From the NCBI GenBank assembly GCA_910580075.1, contig CAJTVR010000020.1, positions 11,746 through 49,095 of the forward strand: a DNA stretch of 37,350 nucleotides, written 5' to 3'. The DNA is from an uncultured Eubacterium sp. (GTDB lineage: Bacteria > Bacillota > Clostridia > Lachnospirales > Lachnospiraceae). A model generated the notes under the pieces. It saw nothing but the letters and a program-made list of their open reading frames with translations. It searched no databases and was not told the DNA's origin. Both the position numbers and the translations under genes were made by a program. The first letter of the stretch is position 1. Every line of letters starts with the position of its first letter. Positions 8,841 to 16,786 of the stretch are shown in pieces.

Positions 8841-10184
8841 ATGGAAAAATGGAGCAGTGAAAAGGAAGCGCGGGAAAAAATCAAAGCGCTGGTTGCAGAC
8901 TATTATGATGATTTTAAAAAACCGAAAGGGACATTTCTGCCCGGTGAAAGAATTGCCTATGCTTCCAGGGTATTTGATGAAAAGGAAATGCTGAGCCTTA
9001 CGGATGCAATGCTTGATTTCTGGCTGACTTCAGGACGGTTCAGTGAGGAATTTGAAAAGAGTTTCGCTGACTGGATCGGGGTAAAATATGTACATCTGGT
9101 TAACAGCGGGTCGAGTGCGAATCTGACAGCGTTTTCAGTCCTGACAGCACCGGAGCTTGGGGAGCGGCAGATTAAGCGCGGGGATGAAGTAATTACAGCA
9201 GCATGCGGATTTCCAACAACGGTAGCACCTGTGATTCAGTATGGTGCAGTCCCCGTTTTTATTGATGTGGATATTCCTCAGTATAACATAGATGTTTCAA
9301 AACTGGAAAAAGCCTATAGTTCAAAGACAAAAGCTGTGATGATTGCCCATACCCTGGGGAATCCTTTCAACATGAAAGCTGTGAAAGAATTTTGTGACAG
9401 TCATAATCTGTGGTTAATAGAGGATAACTGTGATGCCCTTGGTGCACAGTATACCATAAACGGAAAGACCAGGTATACCGGGACATGGGGAGATATAGGT
9501 ACCAGTTCTTTTTATCCGCCGCATCATATGACAATGGGAGAAGGCGGATGTGTATATACACAGAATCCTCTGCTTCACAGACTGATTCTTTCTTATCGTG
9601 ACTGGGGACGTGACTGCGTATGCCCTTCCGGATACGACGGAGTGTGCGGGCGGCGTTTTGAAAGACAGGCTGGAGAACTGCCATATGGATATGATCATAA
9701 ATATATCTATAGTCATTTTGGATATAACCTGAAAGCTACTGACTTGCAGGCAGCTGTCGGCGTAGAGCAGCTGAAAAAACTTCCGTTATTTATTGAAAAA
9801 CGCAGGCACAACTGGTTCAGGCTGTATCAGAGCTTAAAATCTGTGGAAGATAAAATCATACTTCCGCAGCCGGCAGAAAATAGCAGGCCGTCATGGTTTG
9901 GTTTTTTGATTACAGTGAGAGAAGGAAGCGGTCTTGACAGAAACCGTATTACAAATTTTTTAGAGACGCACAATATACAGACCAGACTTCTTTTCAGCGG
10001 AAATCTGATCAGGCATCCGGCTTTTGACCAGATTCGGGGAACCGGTGCATACAGGTCAGAAGGAGGGCTTCAGGTCACAGATTATATTATGAATCATACG
10101 TTCTGGGTTGGCGTATATCCGGGAATGACAGATGAAATGACAGATTATATGGCACAGATGATTGTGGAGGCGGTAAAACAGTGA
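8841..10184 (+). CDS. rfbH: CDP-4-keto-6-deoxyglucose 3-dehydrase (E1-type, PMP and [2Fe-2S] dependent)
   Basis: A 447-residue member of the sugar aminotransferase fold specialised for C3 dehydration. In place of the catalytic lysine it has SFYPPHHMTMGEGG with His at about residue 228, the substitution that defines E1/RfbH as a PMP-dependent dehydrase and not an aminotransferase. The iron-sulfur ligands are present: Cys197 in IEDNCDALGAQY, and Cys259, Cys261 and Cys269 in DCVCPSGYDGVC (CxC x7 C spacing as in the family). NSGSSANL near residue 88 binds the cofactor phosphate. It needs a reductase partner (E3/RfbI-type) that is not encoded here. Its stop overlaps the next start (GTGA). The substrate would come from CDP-glucose through a dehydratase encoded elsewhere. 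Confidence 0.95.
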   Translation: MEKWSSEKEAREKIKALVADYYDDFKKPKGTFLPGERIAYASRVFDEKEMLSLTDAMLDFWLTSGRFSEEFEKSFADWIGVKYVHLVNSGSSANLTAFSVLTAPELGERQIKRGDEVITAACGFPTTVAPVIQYGAVPVFIDVDIPQYNIDVSKLEKAYSSKTKAVMIAHTLGNPFNMKAVKEFCDSHNLWLIEDNCDALGAQYTINGKTRYTGTWGDIGTSSFYPPHHMTMGEGGCVYTQNPLLHRLILSYRDWGRDCVCPSGYDGVCGRRFERQAGELPYGYDHKYIYSHFGYNLKATDLQAAVGVEQLKKLPLFIEKRRHNWFRLYQSLKSVEDKIILPQPAENSRPSWFGFLITVREGSGLDRNRITNFLETHNIQTRLLFSGNLIRHPAFDQIRGTGAYRSEGGLQVTDYIMNHTFWVGVYPGMTDEMTDYMAQMIVEAVKQ

Positions 10185-11104
10185 AAAAAGCAGTTGTATC
10201 CGGAGCGAATGGCTTTCTTGGATCCGCGCTATGCCATGAATTGTCTGAGCAGGGAGTTTTGGTCATAGCAATTGTAAAAGATGCAGATGAGCTGTGTGAG
10301 GAAATGAAAAGAATAAAAAATCTGCATATTATTTTGTCTGACATGTCGGATTTTAAGAAGCTGGATGAGGTAATTAAAGATCGTGATGTGGATATATTCT
10401 ATCACCTGGCATGGTCTGGAAGTTCAGGGGAATTACGGGGAGATTTTAAAACACAGTTTGATAATGTGAAATTTTCCTGTGAGTCACTGGAAGCATGCCA
10501 GAGACTGGGATGCAGACGGTTTGTATTTGCCTCAAGTATTATGGAATATGAAATTATGGCTCAGATGCAGACGGATGCAGTGCCAGGAAAAAACACACTT
10601 TATTCCAGCGCAAAACTATCAGCAGACTTTTTTATACGTACGCTTGCAGGAAACCTGGGAATAGACTATGTACGGGCAGTCATTTCAAATGTTTACGGGC
10701 CAGGTGAAAAAAGTCCGAGGCTTGTAAATGCCAGTCTTAGAAAAATGCTGAACAGGGAACACTGTTCGTTTACAAACGGAAAGCAGATGTACGATTTTAT
10801 CTATGTATCAGATGCAGCAAAGGCATTTTTTGCGATAGGAAATAAAGGGGCATCGGGCAGAACCTATTATATTGGCAGCCTGAATCCGCGTCCTTTAAAA
10901 GATTTTTTGAATCAGATGAGAAATCTTGCTGCTCCAAAAATGAAACTAGGGATCGGAGAAGTGCCGTTTCATGGTATTTCACTGACTTATGATGAGTTTG
11001 ATATTTACGCAGTAAAAAATGATACCGGTTTTTGCCCTTTGGTGTCATTTGAAGAAGGTATTAAAAAGACGATATCGTGGATCAAGGAGAATGAAAATGG
11101 ATGA
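10181..11104 (+). CDS. NAD(P)-dependent extended-SDR nucleotide-sugar reductase/epimerase
   Basis: A 307-residue extended short-chain dehydrogenase. The Rossmann motif VVSGANGFLGSAL (GxxGxxG, residues 8-14) opens the protein, FASSI near 116-120 supplies the catalytic Ser, and YSSAKLSADF gives the YxxxK pair (Tyr141, Lys145). The GTG start overlaps the rfbH stop by 4 bp and the stop overlaps the next start by 4 bp, so it belongs to the sugar cassette. By position it is the probable 4-ketoreductase finishing a CDP-3,6-dideoxyhexose (as AscF, RfbJ or RfbS do in enterobacteria). It does not show the start motif of CDP-glucose 4,6-dehydratase, so it should not be taken as RfbG. Specificity is inferred from context. 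Confidence 0.8.
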   Translation: MKKAVVSGANGFLGSALCHELSEQGVLVIAIVKDADELCEEMKRIKNLHIILSDMSDFKKLDEVIKDRDVDIFYHLAWSGSSGELRGDFKTQFDNVKFSCESLEACQRLGCRRFVFASSIMEYEIMAQMQTDAVPGKNTLYSSAKLSADFFIRTLAGNLGIDYVRAVISNVYGPGEKSPRLVNASLRKMLNREHCSFTNGKQMYDFIYVSDAAKAFFAIGNKGASGRTYYIGSLNPRPLKDFLNQMRNLAAPKMKLGIGEVPFHGISLTYDEFDIYAVKNDTGFCPLVSFEEGIKKTISWIKENENG

Positions 11105-11667
11105 GAGAGGGTTTTAGATTCATTCCGGCAGATTTGCATGGAGCATATTTAATTGAAAATATTTTTACAGAGGATAACAGGGGATGTTTCCAGAAAAATT
11201 TCGAAAAAAATATTTTTCTGGAAGGCGGAATTCATTTCAGGCTGAGTGAATCGTTTTGTACTGTTTCCAGGAAGAATGTAATCCGCGGCCTGCATTTTCA
11301 GCTGAATAATCCTCAGGCAAAACTGATTACTGTACTGCAGGGACGGGTATGGGATGTTATTGTGGATTTGAGGATGAGGAGTGAAACATACAGATCATGG
11401 ACAGGGTTTGAACTAAGCTGGAAAAATCACAGAAGTCTGTATGTACCGAAAGGGTTTGCGCATGGTTTTGTGTCTCTTGATACTGACAGCATGGTGATGT
11501 ATCAGTGTGATGGAGCATATGACAGACAGTCAGATACAGGAATTCTTTTTAATGATGCCGGTCTTGGCATTGACTGGCCGGTTGATGAAACTGTGGCTGT
11601 TCATTCCCAGCGGGATTTGGGACTGATGACTTTAAAAGAATATGAGAGAAATCCTATGAAAATATAA
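11101..11667 (+). CDS. RmlC-like nucleotide-sugar 3,5- or 5-epimerase
   Basis: A 188-residue cupin of the dTDP-4-dehydrorhamnose 3,5-epimerase family. IRGLHFQLNNPQAKLITV contains the catalytic His (about 65) and the substrate Lys (about 74); GRVWDVIVDLR, YVPKGFAHGF and the GILFNDAGLGIDWP segment (catalytic-region Asp about 152) complete it. In a normal rhamnose operon RmlA, RmlB and RmlD would be present; none is here. Beside rfbF/rfbH it more likely acts as the CDP-3,6-dideoxy-4-hexulose 5-epimerase, the role of AscE in the Yersinia ascarylose pathway, giving an L-configured dideoxy sugar. That assignment is inference from context. It overlaps the SDR gene by 4 bp. Confidence 0.85.
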   Translation: MREGFRFIPADLHGAYLIENIFTEDNRGCFQKNFEKNIFLEGGIHFRLSESFCTVSRKNVIRGLHFQLNNPQAKLITVLQGRVWDVIVDLRMRSETYRSWTGFELSWKNHRSLYVPKGFAHGFVSLDTDSMVMYQCDGAYDRQSDTGILFNDAGLGIDWPVDETVAVHSQRDLGLMTLKEYERNPMKI

Positions 11668-11775
11668 GTGACTGATATAGAAGCAGGTTTTTGGGAAATA
11701 TAGGGAGATTTGAAGGAAAAATGAAGACAGGTTTTTTTATTTTTGAAAAATGTGGAAGCGGGAAGGAAATGTAAA

Positions 11776-12495
11776 ATGCTGGAACTGCCGAATGTTACAC
11801 TGCTGACAGTTGCGAATAGAAGATATGCTTATGGGGCAGTCAGGGCACTGAAGTATAGCAGCCGCAGCATAAAATTTGGAGAAGTGCTGTATATATCAGA
11901 TGAAAAACCCCATAAACTGCCGCATAATATTTGCTTTAAGCAAATGGGAAAGTTTGAAGACATTGATGATTTTAATTATTTTATGGTCTATGATTTATAT
12001 AAATATGTCAGTACAGAGTTTGCTTTGATTGTGCATTATGATGGTTTTGTAGTTCACCCGGAATGCTGGAGAAATGATTTTTTAGACTATGACTATATAG
12101 GCTCTCCATGGCCGCTGCCTGATGAGGGTGATAAAATAAGTTTTCGGGATATTTATGGTAATATATGCCGTGTTGGAAACAGTGTGTCGATCAGAAGCAG
12201 GAGGCTTATGTCACTGCCGGACAAACTGCATATGCCATGGAAAAAATATGGAGGATGGTATAACGAAGACGGATTTATATGTGTTAATAATAAACATATA
12301 TTTGAAGAACACGGAATGAAAATAGCACCGCTGGAATTAGCCGTTTATTTCGGGCATGAAACTATGATTCCTGAAATTAACGGCATTACCCCGTTTGCAT
12401 TTCATAAATGGGCAGGTACGAATGCAAAATACCCAAACAGAGTCTATTATATCTGGAAGAAGAAGGCGGAACGAATGAAAGGAATAAAGAAGTAA
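11776..12495 (+). CDS. DUF5672-like putative glycosyltransferase
   Basis: A 239-residue soluble protein that resembles the DUF5672 family found in sugar-polymer loci. Recognisable pieces are NVTLLTVANRRYAYGAVRAL at the N terminus, IVHYDGFVVHPECW near residue 85 (an HxDG segment resembling a DxD-type site), YDYIGSPWP, VGNSVSIRS, NEDGFICVN and the C-terminal GHE...PEINGITPFAFHKW, a hallmark of the family. The frame runs upstream to a TTG at 11743, but the ATG at 11776 has GGAAGG nine bases before it and starts at the conserved domain. Catalysis is inferred; the family is poorly characterised. It starts the second glycosyltransferase block. Confidence 0.7.
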   Translation: MLELPNVTLLTVANRRYAYGAVRALKYSSRSIKFGEVLYISDEKPHKLPHNICFKQMGKFEDIDDFNYFMVYDLYKYVSTEFALIVHYDGFVVHPECWRNDFLDYDYIGSPWPLPDEGDKISFRDIYGNICRVGNSVSIRSRRLMSLPDKLHMPWKKYGGWYNEDGFICVNNKHIFEEHGMKIAPLELAVYFGHETMIPEINGITPFAFHKWAGTNAKYPNRVYYIWKKKAERMKGIKK

Positions 12496-12498
12496 AAT

Positions 12499-13344
12499 AT
12501 GATATATGATACTTTTATGTTTTTTGATGAACTGGATATGCTGGAGATCAGGATGCATATTCTGGATCTGGCTGTTGATTACTTTGTCATTAATGAAGCT
12601 GATACAACACTTGTTGGAACGCCTAAAAACATGATTTTCAAAGAGAATGAGGAACGCTTTCAGAGATTTAAAAAAAAGATTATTTATCATCCGATACATA
12701 ATGCCGGGCTGGAATTTGAAGACCAGTGGCACAGGGAAATATACCAGAAAAATTCCTGTATCGATGCGCTGAAAGGGTGCAGCGGCCATGATATCGTTAT
12801 TTTTAGCGATTTAGATGAAATTCCAAATCCAGAAAAGATATTAGAATATGTACCAAATTTTGATCCGGAAATTATATATCATTTTGCCCAGGACATGTAT
12901 TATTTTTTTATCAATTATAAAAATACAGACGGTTCTCTCCTTGCCGCATGCGGGGAATTTCCGGGTGTGAAAGATAAAAAATGGCTGGGCAGCAAGATGT
13001 GCAGTTACAGCATGTTACAGAAAACCGGATGTGATCAGATCAGGCATAAAGAGGCAATACAGAAAAATTCTGTCAGAATCAGCGACGGGGGCTGGCATTT
13101 TACCTATATGGGAGGAGCTAAAAGCAAAGTTCAGGACAGGGTACGGGCAAAGCTGGCTGCTTTTTCTCACACAGAATATAACAAGTGGATATATTACAAT
13201 AAAGTGAGTATCTGGCTCTCCATTCATGCAGGACGTGATTTGCTGGGCAGAGGAGCGAAATTTAAAAAAGTGCCTTTAGATGAAAGTTATCCAGGATGGC
13301 TGACGGATCACTATAAGGATTATCCGCATCTGGTACTTACGTAA
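12499..13344 (+). CDS. GT17-like N-acetylglucosaminyltransferase family protein
   Basis: A 281-residue protein resembling GT17, the family of beta-1,4-mannosyl-glycoprotein 4-beta-N-acetylglucosaminyltransferase (the bisecting-GlcNAc enzyme of animals). MIYDTFMFFDELDMLEIRM is the family N terminus (D.F.FFNELDLLEIRL), DYFVINEADTT follows as second strand, and IVIFSDLDEIPNP near residue 103 is the DxD-type site. WLGSKMCSY and DGGWHFTYMGG near the middle and C terminus are also conserved. Only 3 bases separate it from the previous gene. Bacterial members occur in capsule and lipopolysaccharide clusters; their acceptors are largely unknown. Confidence 0.82.
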   Translation: MIYDTFMFFDELDMLEIRMHILDLAVDYFVINEADTTLVGTPKNMIFKENEERFQRFKKKIIYHPIHNAGLEFEDQWHREIYQKNSCIDALKGCSGHDIVIFSDLDEIPNPEKILEYVPNFDPEIIYHFAQDMYYFFINYKNTDGSLLAACGEFPGVKDKKWLGSKMCSYSMLQKTGCDQIRHKEAIQKNSVRISDGGWHFTYMGGAKSKVQDRVRAKLAAFSHTEYNKWIYYNKVSIWLSIHAGRDLLGRGAKFKKVPLDESYPGWLTDHYKDYPHLVLT

Positions 13345-13367
13345 GTCAGGATTAAGAGGACAAAGAT

Positions 13368-14207
13368 ATGAAGAAAGTCACAGAGCCGCTTGTAGCTGTC
13401 TGTATACCGGTTTATGAAAAATTAGAACTTTTTAAGCGTTTGGAAACATCTGTACTCAGACAGAGCTATAAAAATTATATTGTAGTGATAACAGATAATT
13501 CTGAGTCAGACAATATAGAACGTTATCTGGCAAAAAGTCCGTTAAGCAGAACAAAAAATTTTGTATATATTCATAATCAAAGCCAGCTTGGGGCATCTGG
13601 CAATGCAAATAAATGCATGATAGAAGGTCTGAAAAGGGGTGCTGAGTATATCAAACTTATACATCAGGATGATTTCTTTTCTTTTCATGATTCTTTAGAA
13701 AAAATGGTATATACCATTGAAAAAGAGCAGACAGCAGCAGTATTTACTGCTGATTATGAAGTTTTCAGCGATTTAAAAAAGGTACGGATTGTGAAAGAAA
13801 AATATATTGAAAAGATAAGAAACGATTTATCTTTTGTATTTCGTGCTAATTTGCTGGGAGCGCCAAGTGTTATGCTGTTTAAAGCAAAGGATATAAAATT
13901 TGATCCGGACTTGCGCTGGCTGTTGGATGTAGATTTTTATCTTCGTTTGCTGGAGGGGCAGCAGTTTTCTTATATTTTTGAGCCTCTTATTAGTATCGGG
14001 CATGACGGTGACCAGCTGACAGATTACTGTATGGTGCATCCTGATTTAATACTGAGAGAAACACTGACTGTATACAGGCGGTTTGTCTGGATGCATAAAT
14101 GTTCTAATCGTCTGCAGTTATTAAATACGGGACTGTTTTGCTTAAGAAAAATGATAGAGAATGGAATAAAGGAAAAATTCTATAGAAAGACTGACAAGGT
14201 AAAATGA
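13368..14207 (+). CDS. GT2 family glycosyltransferase
   Basis: A 279-residue GT2 enzyme: LVAVCIPVYEKLELFKRLET at the N terminus, ITDNSESDN near residue 42 in place of the more usual DDGSTD, SQLGASGNANKCM near residue 72, and LIHQDDFFSFHDS near residue 98, where HQDD is the DxD equivalent. DPDLRWLLDVDFYLRL supplies the acceptor-side acidic motif. The TDNS form of the first motif is typical of the more divergent GT2 enzymes of capsule loci. The stop overlaps the next start by 4 bp. Donor sugar unknown. Confidence 0.85.
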   Translation: MKKVTEPLVAVCIPVYEKLELFKRLETSVLRQSYKNYIVVITDNSESDNIERYLAKSPLSRTKNFVYIHNQSQLGASGNANKCMIEGLKRGAEYIKLIHQDDFFSFHDSLEKMVYTIEKEQTAAVFTADYEVFSDLKKVRIVKEKYIEKIRNDLSFVFRANLLGAPSVMLFKAKDIKFDPDLRWLLDVDFYLRLLEGQQFSYIFEPLISIGHDGDQLTDYCMVHPDLILRETLTVYRRFVWMHKCSNRLQLLNTGLFCLRKMIENGIKEKFYRKTDKVK

Positions 14208-15022
14208 AAAAAACTGCTAATTTTTTTGTCATTGATAATTTTAACACTGTTCCTGTTGAATTGCTCCAGTATTGTAAAGATTATATAATATATGATGCAT
14301 CAACAGAACAGGGAATATCTGAGGAATTGGAGAAAGCGGGATTAAGGTATAAAAAAATTCCAAGGACAGGCCATAATATCAGTACCTATTTTATGTTTTT
14401 TTATAATAATTATGATAATCTTCCAGAGGTTATGTGTCTAACAAAAGGACATATGATAGGAAGGCATTGTTCAAAGGAATTTTTTGACAGAGTATATGAT
14501 AACCATTATTTTACATATCTATATGAAGACAAAAATGTGCAGAAAACAATGCATCACGCAGGTTCATATCTTGTAACGGAGAATCAGTATTTAGAAATAA
14601 ATAATTCGTGGTATGTTGGAAGTAAAAATCATCCGCATAAATATTTTGTTAATTTTAATGATTTGCTGGAGTTCATTTATGCTGCTCCGCTTATTCCAGG
14701 ATACTGTCTGTTTTCACCAGGAGCCTGTTACATTGTACGCAGGGAACAGGTTTTAAAACATTCCAAAGAATTTTATAAAAATTTAAATAAAATTATGACT
14801 TACGGGCTTAATCCTAATTTTCCGGTAGAAGCGCATATGGTTGAAAGAATGCTTCCTATTATATTTGAAGCAAACTATAAGGAAAATGAATGGATGAATC
14901 ATAGCAAAAAATTTGATGATAAGCTGAAAGAGGCAGTACATCTGTCAGAAAGATATGATCAGGTTCAGCAGATGGGAAGAATGAAAAGAAAACTTTACAG
15001 GCTGTTTCATAAGTTAAAATAG
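14204..15022 (+). CDS. DUF3431-like protein of a polysaccharide locus
   Basis: A 272-residue protein without signal peptide or clear membrane helix. It has the look of the DUF3431 group: an N-terminal strand ending in a conserved Asn/Asp region, NNYDNLPEVMCLTKGH near residues 67-82 (an LPE...KGH pattern), and FSPGACYIVRREQVLKHSKEFY near residue 182. Translational coupling (ATGA overlap) to the preceding GT2 and position before the ABC flippase suggest a role in building or modifying the repeat unit, perhaps as a transferase, but no catalytic motif can be assigned with confidence. Base composition is visibly more AT-rich than in the sugar cassette. Confidence 0.5.
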   Translation: MKKTANFFVIDNFNTVPVELLQYCKDYIIYDASTEQGISEELEKAGLRYKKIPRTGHNISTYFMFFYNNYDNLPEVMCLTKGHMIGRHCSKEFFDRVYDNHYFTYLYEDKNVQKTMHHAGSYLVTENQYLEINNSWYVGSKNHPHKYFVNFNDLLEFIYAAPLIPGYCLFSPGACYIVRREQVLKHSKEFYKNLNKIMTYGLNPNFPVEAHMVERMLPIIFEANYKENEWMNHSKKFDDKLKEAVHLSERYDQVQQMGRMKRKLYRLFHKLK

Positions 15023-15040
15023 TTAGGAAGCAAAAGTAAT

Positions 15041-16777
15041 ATGTGGAAAAAGGTAAGATATATATTAAGTAAAAAGGAAAAAAGGCAGATACCGCTGCTT
15101 ATAGCAGAAATAATATTGGGCGCAATCCTTGAAACGATAGGAATATCTGCGATTTTGCCGGTTATAAATATTTTAGTGCAGCCTGATTTAATAAATAGTG
15201 AATATATCTATGCAAAATTATACGGATTATCTGGAATGGATGATATCAATCAGTTTGTAATCATGATGATGTGGATGCTTGTATCTTTTTATATTCTTAA
15301 AAATGTTTATCTTTTTATTATGTATTATCACCAGTTTTATTTTACGAATAAAGGACAGATGATCTTAACTTCGCGTCTGATTAGCGGTTATTTTTCCCAG
15401 CCTTATTCATATTTTACAAAAAGAAATATTGCTGACATACAAAGAAATATAGTAAATGATGTGGGACGCTGTTATCAGACTATATTGTCCATTATTACAA
15501 TCATGACACAAGGCTGCATGGCAGCTGCTATTATTTTGTTTCTTTTAATAACGGATTTAACAACAACCATAATTGTTGTCGGTATGATATTTATAGTAAT
15601 GTTTTCCTTTATGAGGCTGACACACCGCCTGCTTTATCAGTATGGCATGGATACACGTACATATGGCGCGAAAGTAATACAGTGGGTGAATCAGAGTATT
15701 GGAGGAATTAAAGAGGTAAAACTTTTTAACAGGCAGATGTTTTTTAAAAAGAAAATAAATGATTCTTATAAGATATCAATTACTGCTGAAACAAAGACGA
15801 ATGTAATATCAGCACTTCCGGCTCTGATTATGGAAACCGTCTGCATTATTTCTATTATTGCAGCCTGTATCATAAAAATTAATACCGGGGGCAGTCTGAC
15901 AAACTTTGTTTCTACACTTGCTGCTGTTGCGCTTGCAGCAATGAGACTGATTCCTGTAGTTGGAGGAATGTCAGCAAAAGTAAATACAGTAACGTTTAAT
16001 AAAGCTGCGATTGATGGAATTTACCAGGAACTTGTTTCTATTGAAAAAAACAGAAGTACAATAAATAAAGATGTGCGAAAGGAAGAATTTTCTGACAAAA
16101 TGGATTTTACTGACAGAATAGATATCAATTGTCTGGTATTTGCTTACGAAGATGCATCTGCAAATGTATTAGAAAACGTGACATTTTCAATAAAACGGGG
16201 AGAGTCTGTAGCACTGGTAGGACCGTCCGGGGCAGGAAAAAGTACACTTGCAGATATGATACTTGGGATTTTAGAACCAGATTCCGGCACAATACTGGCA
16301 GATGGGGTTCCTATTTATGAGAACATAAATGGCTGGTACAAACAAATTGGATATATCCCGCAAAGTATTTATCTTATGGATGATACAGTCAGGAATAATG
16401 TTGCATTTGGAATAACGGAGGAAAATATTGATGACAAAAAGGTATGGGAAGCTTTGAGAAAAGCGCAGCTGGAGACATTTGTCAGAAACCTGCCTGAAGG
16501 GCTTGATTCGAAACTTGGGGACCGGGGAGTACGCTGTTCTGGCGGGCAGCGTCAGAGAATAGGGATTGCCAGGGCATTATATGATGATCCAGAGTTTTTA
16601 ATATTAGATGAAGCTACATCTGCTTTGGATCATGATACAGAAAAAGATGTAATGGAATCAATCGATGGTTTAAAAGGAAAAAAAACATTACTTATTATTG
16701 CACACAGATTAAGTACAACGAAAAACTGCGATGCTGTGTATCGGGTTGAAAATAAACATATCAGAAAGGAAAGATAG
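15041..16777 (+). CDS. ABC transporter half-molecule, probable lipid-linked oligosaccharide flippase
   Basis: A 578-residue type IV (MsbA/PglK-like) exporter with membrane and ATPase domains in one chain. Residues 1-320 form a six-helix membrane domain, beginning with the basic segment YILSKKEKRQIPLLIAEI. The ATPase has Walker A GPSGAGKST (about 394-402), a Q-loop in QIGYIPQS, the signature CSGGQRQRIGIARAL (about 498), Walker B EFLILDEATSALD and switch histidine in IIAHRLS. It would act as a homodimer. In this locus it is the only candidate to move the lipid-linked repeat unit across the membrane, similar to PglK in protein glycosylation loci. Family call secure; substrate inferred from context. 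Confidence 0.88.
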   Translation: MWKKVRYILSKKEKRQIPLLIAEIILGAILETIGISAILPVINILVQPDLINSEYIYAKLYGLSGMDDINQFVIMMMWMLVSFYILKNVYLFIMYYHQFYFTNKGQMILTSRLISGYFSQPYSYFTKRNIADIQRNIVNDVGRCYQTILSIITIMTQGCMAAAIILFLLITDLTTTIIVVGMIFIVMFSFMRLTHRLLYQYGMDTRTYGAKVIQWVNQSIGGIKEVKLFNRQMFFKKKINDSYKISITAETKTNVISALPALIMETVCIISIIAACIIKINTGGSLTNFVSTLAAVALAAMRLIPVVGGMSAKVNTVTFNKAAIDGIYQELVSIEKNRSTINKDVRKEEFSDKMDFTDRIDINCLVFAYEDASANVLENVTFSIKRGESVALVGPSGAGKSTLADMILGILEPDSGTILADGVPIYENINGWYKQIGYIPQSIYLMDDTVRNNVAFGITEENIDDKKVWEALRKAQLETFVRNLPEGLDSKLGDRGVRCSGGQRQRIGIARALYDDPEFLILDEATSALDHDTEKDVMESIDGLKGKKTLLIIAHRLSTTKNCDAVYRVENKHIRKER

Positions 16778-16786
16778 AGTAATGTT

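Noticed and set aside
8626..8994. 122-residue plus-strand frame across the rfbF-rfbH junction
   Set aside because: Out-of-frame shadow of two well supported genes; no ribosome binding site or domain.
10181..11104. Considered as the missing CDP-glucose 4,6-dehydratase (RfbG)
   Set aside because: It is about 50 residues too short and lacks the characteristic RfbG N-terminal signature; it fits a reductase/epimerase SDR better.
11101..11667. Considered as part of a dTDP-rhamnose pathway (RmlC)
   Set aside because: No rmlA, rmlB or rmlD in the window; it is coupled to the CDP-sugar genes, so a CDP-sugar epimerase role is more likely, although not proven.
11721..11774. 17-codon ORF (ATG after GAAGGAAAA) ending one base before the DUF5672 start
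   Set aside because: Spacing suggests a possible leader peptide, but the product is very short and has no pattern of known leaders; chance is the simpler explanation without conservation data.
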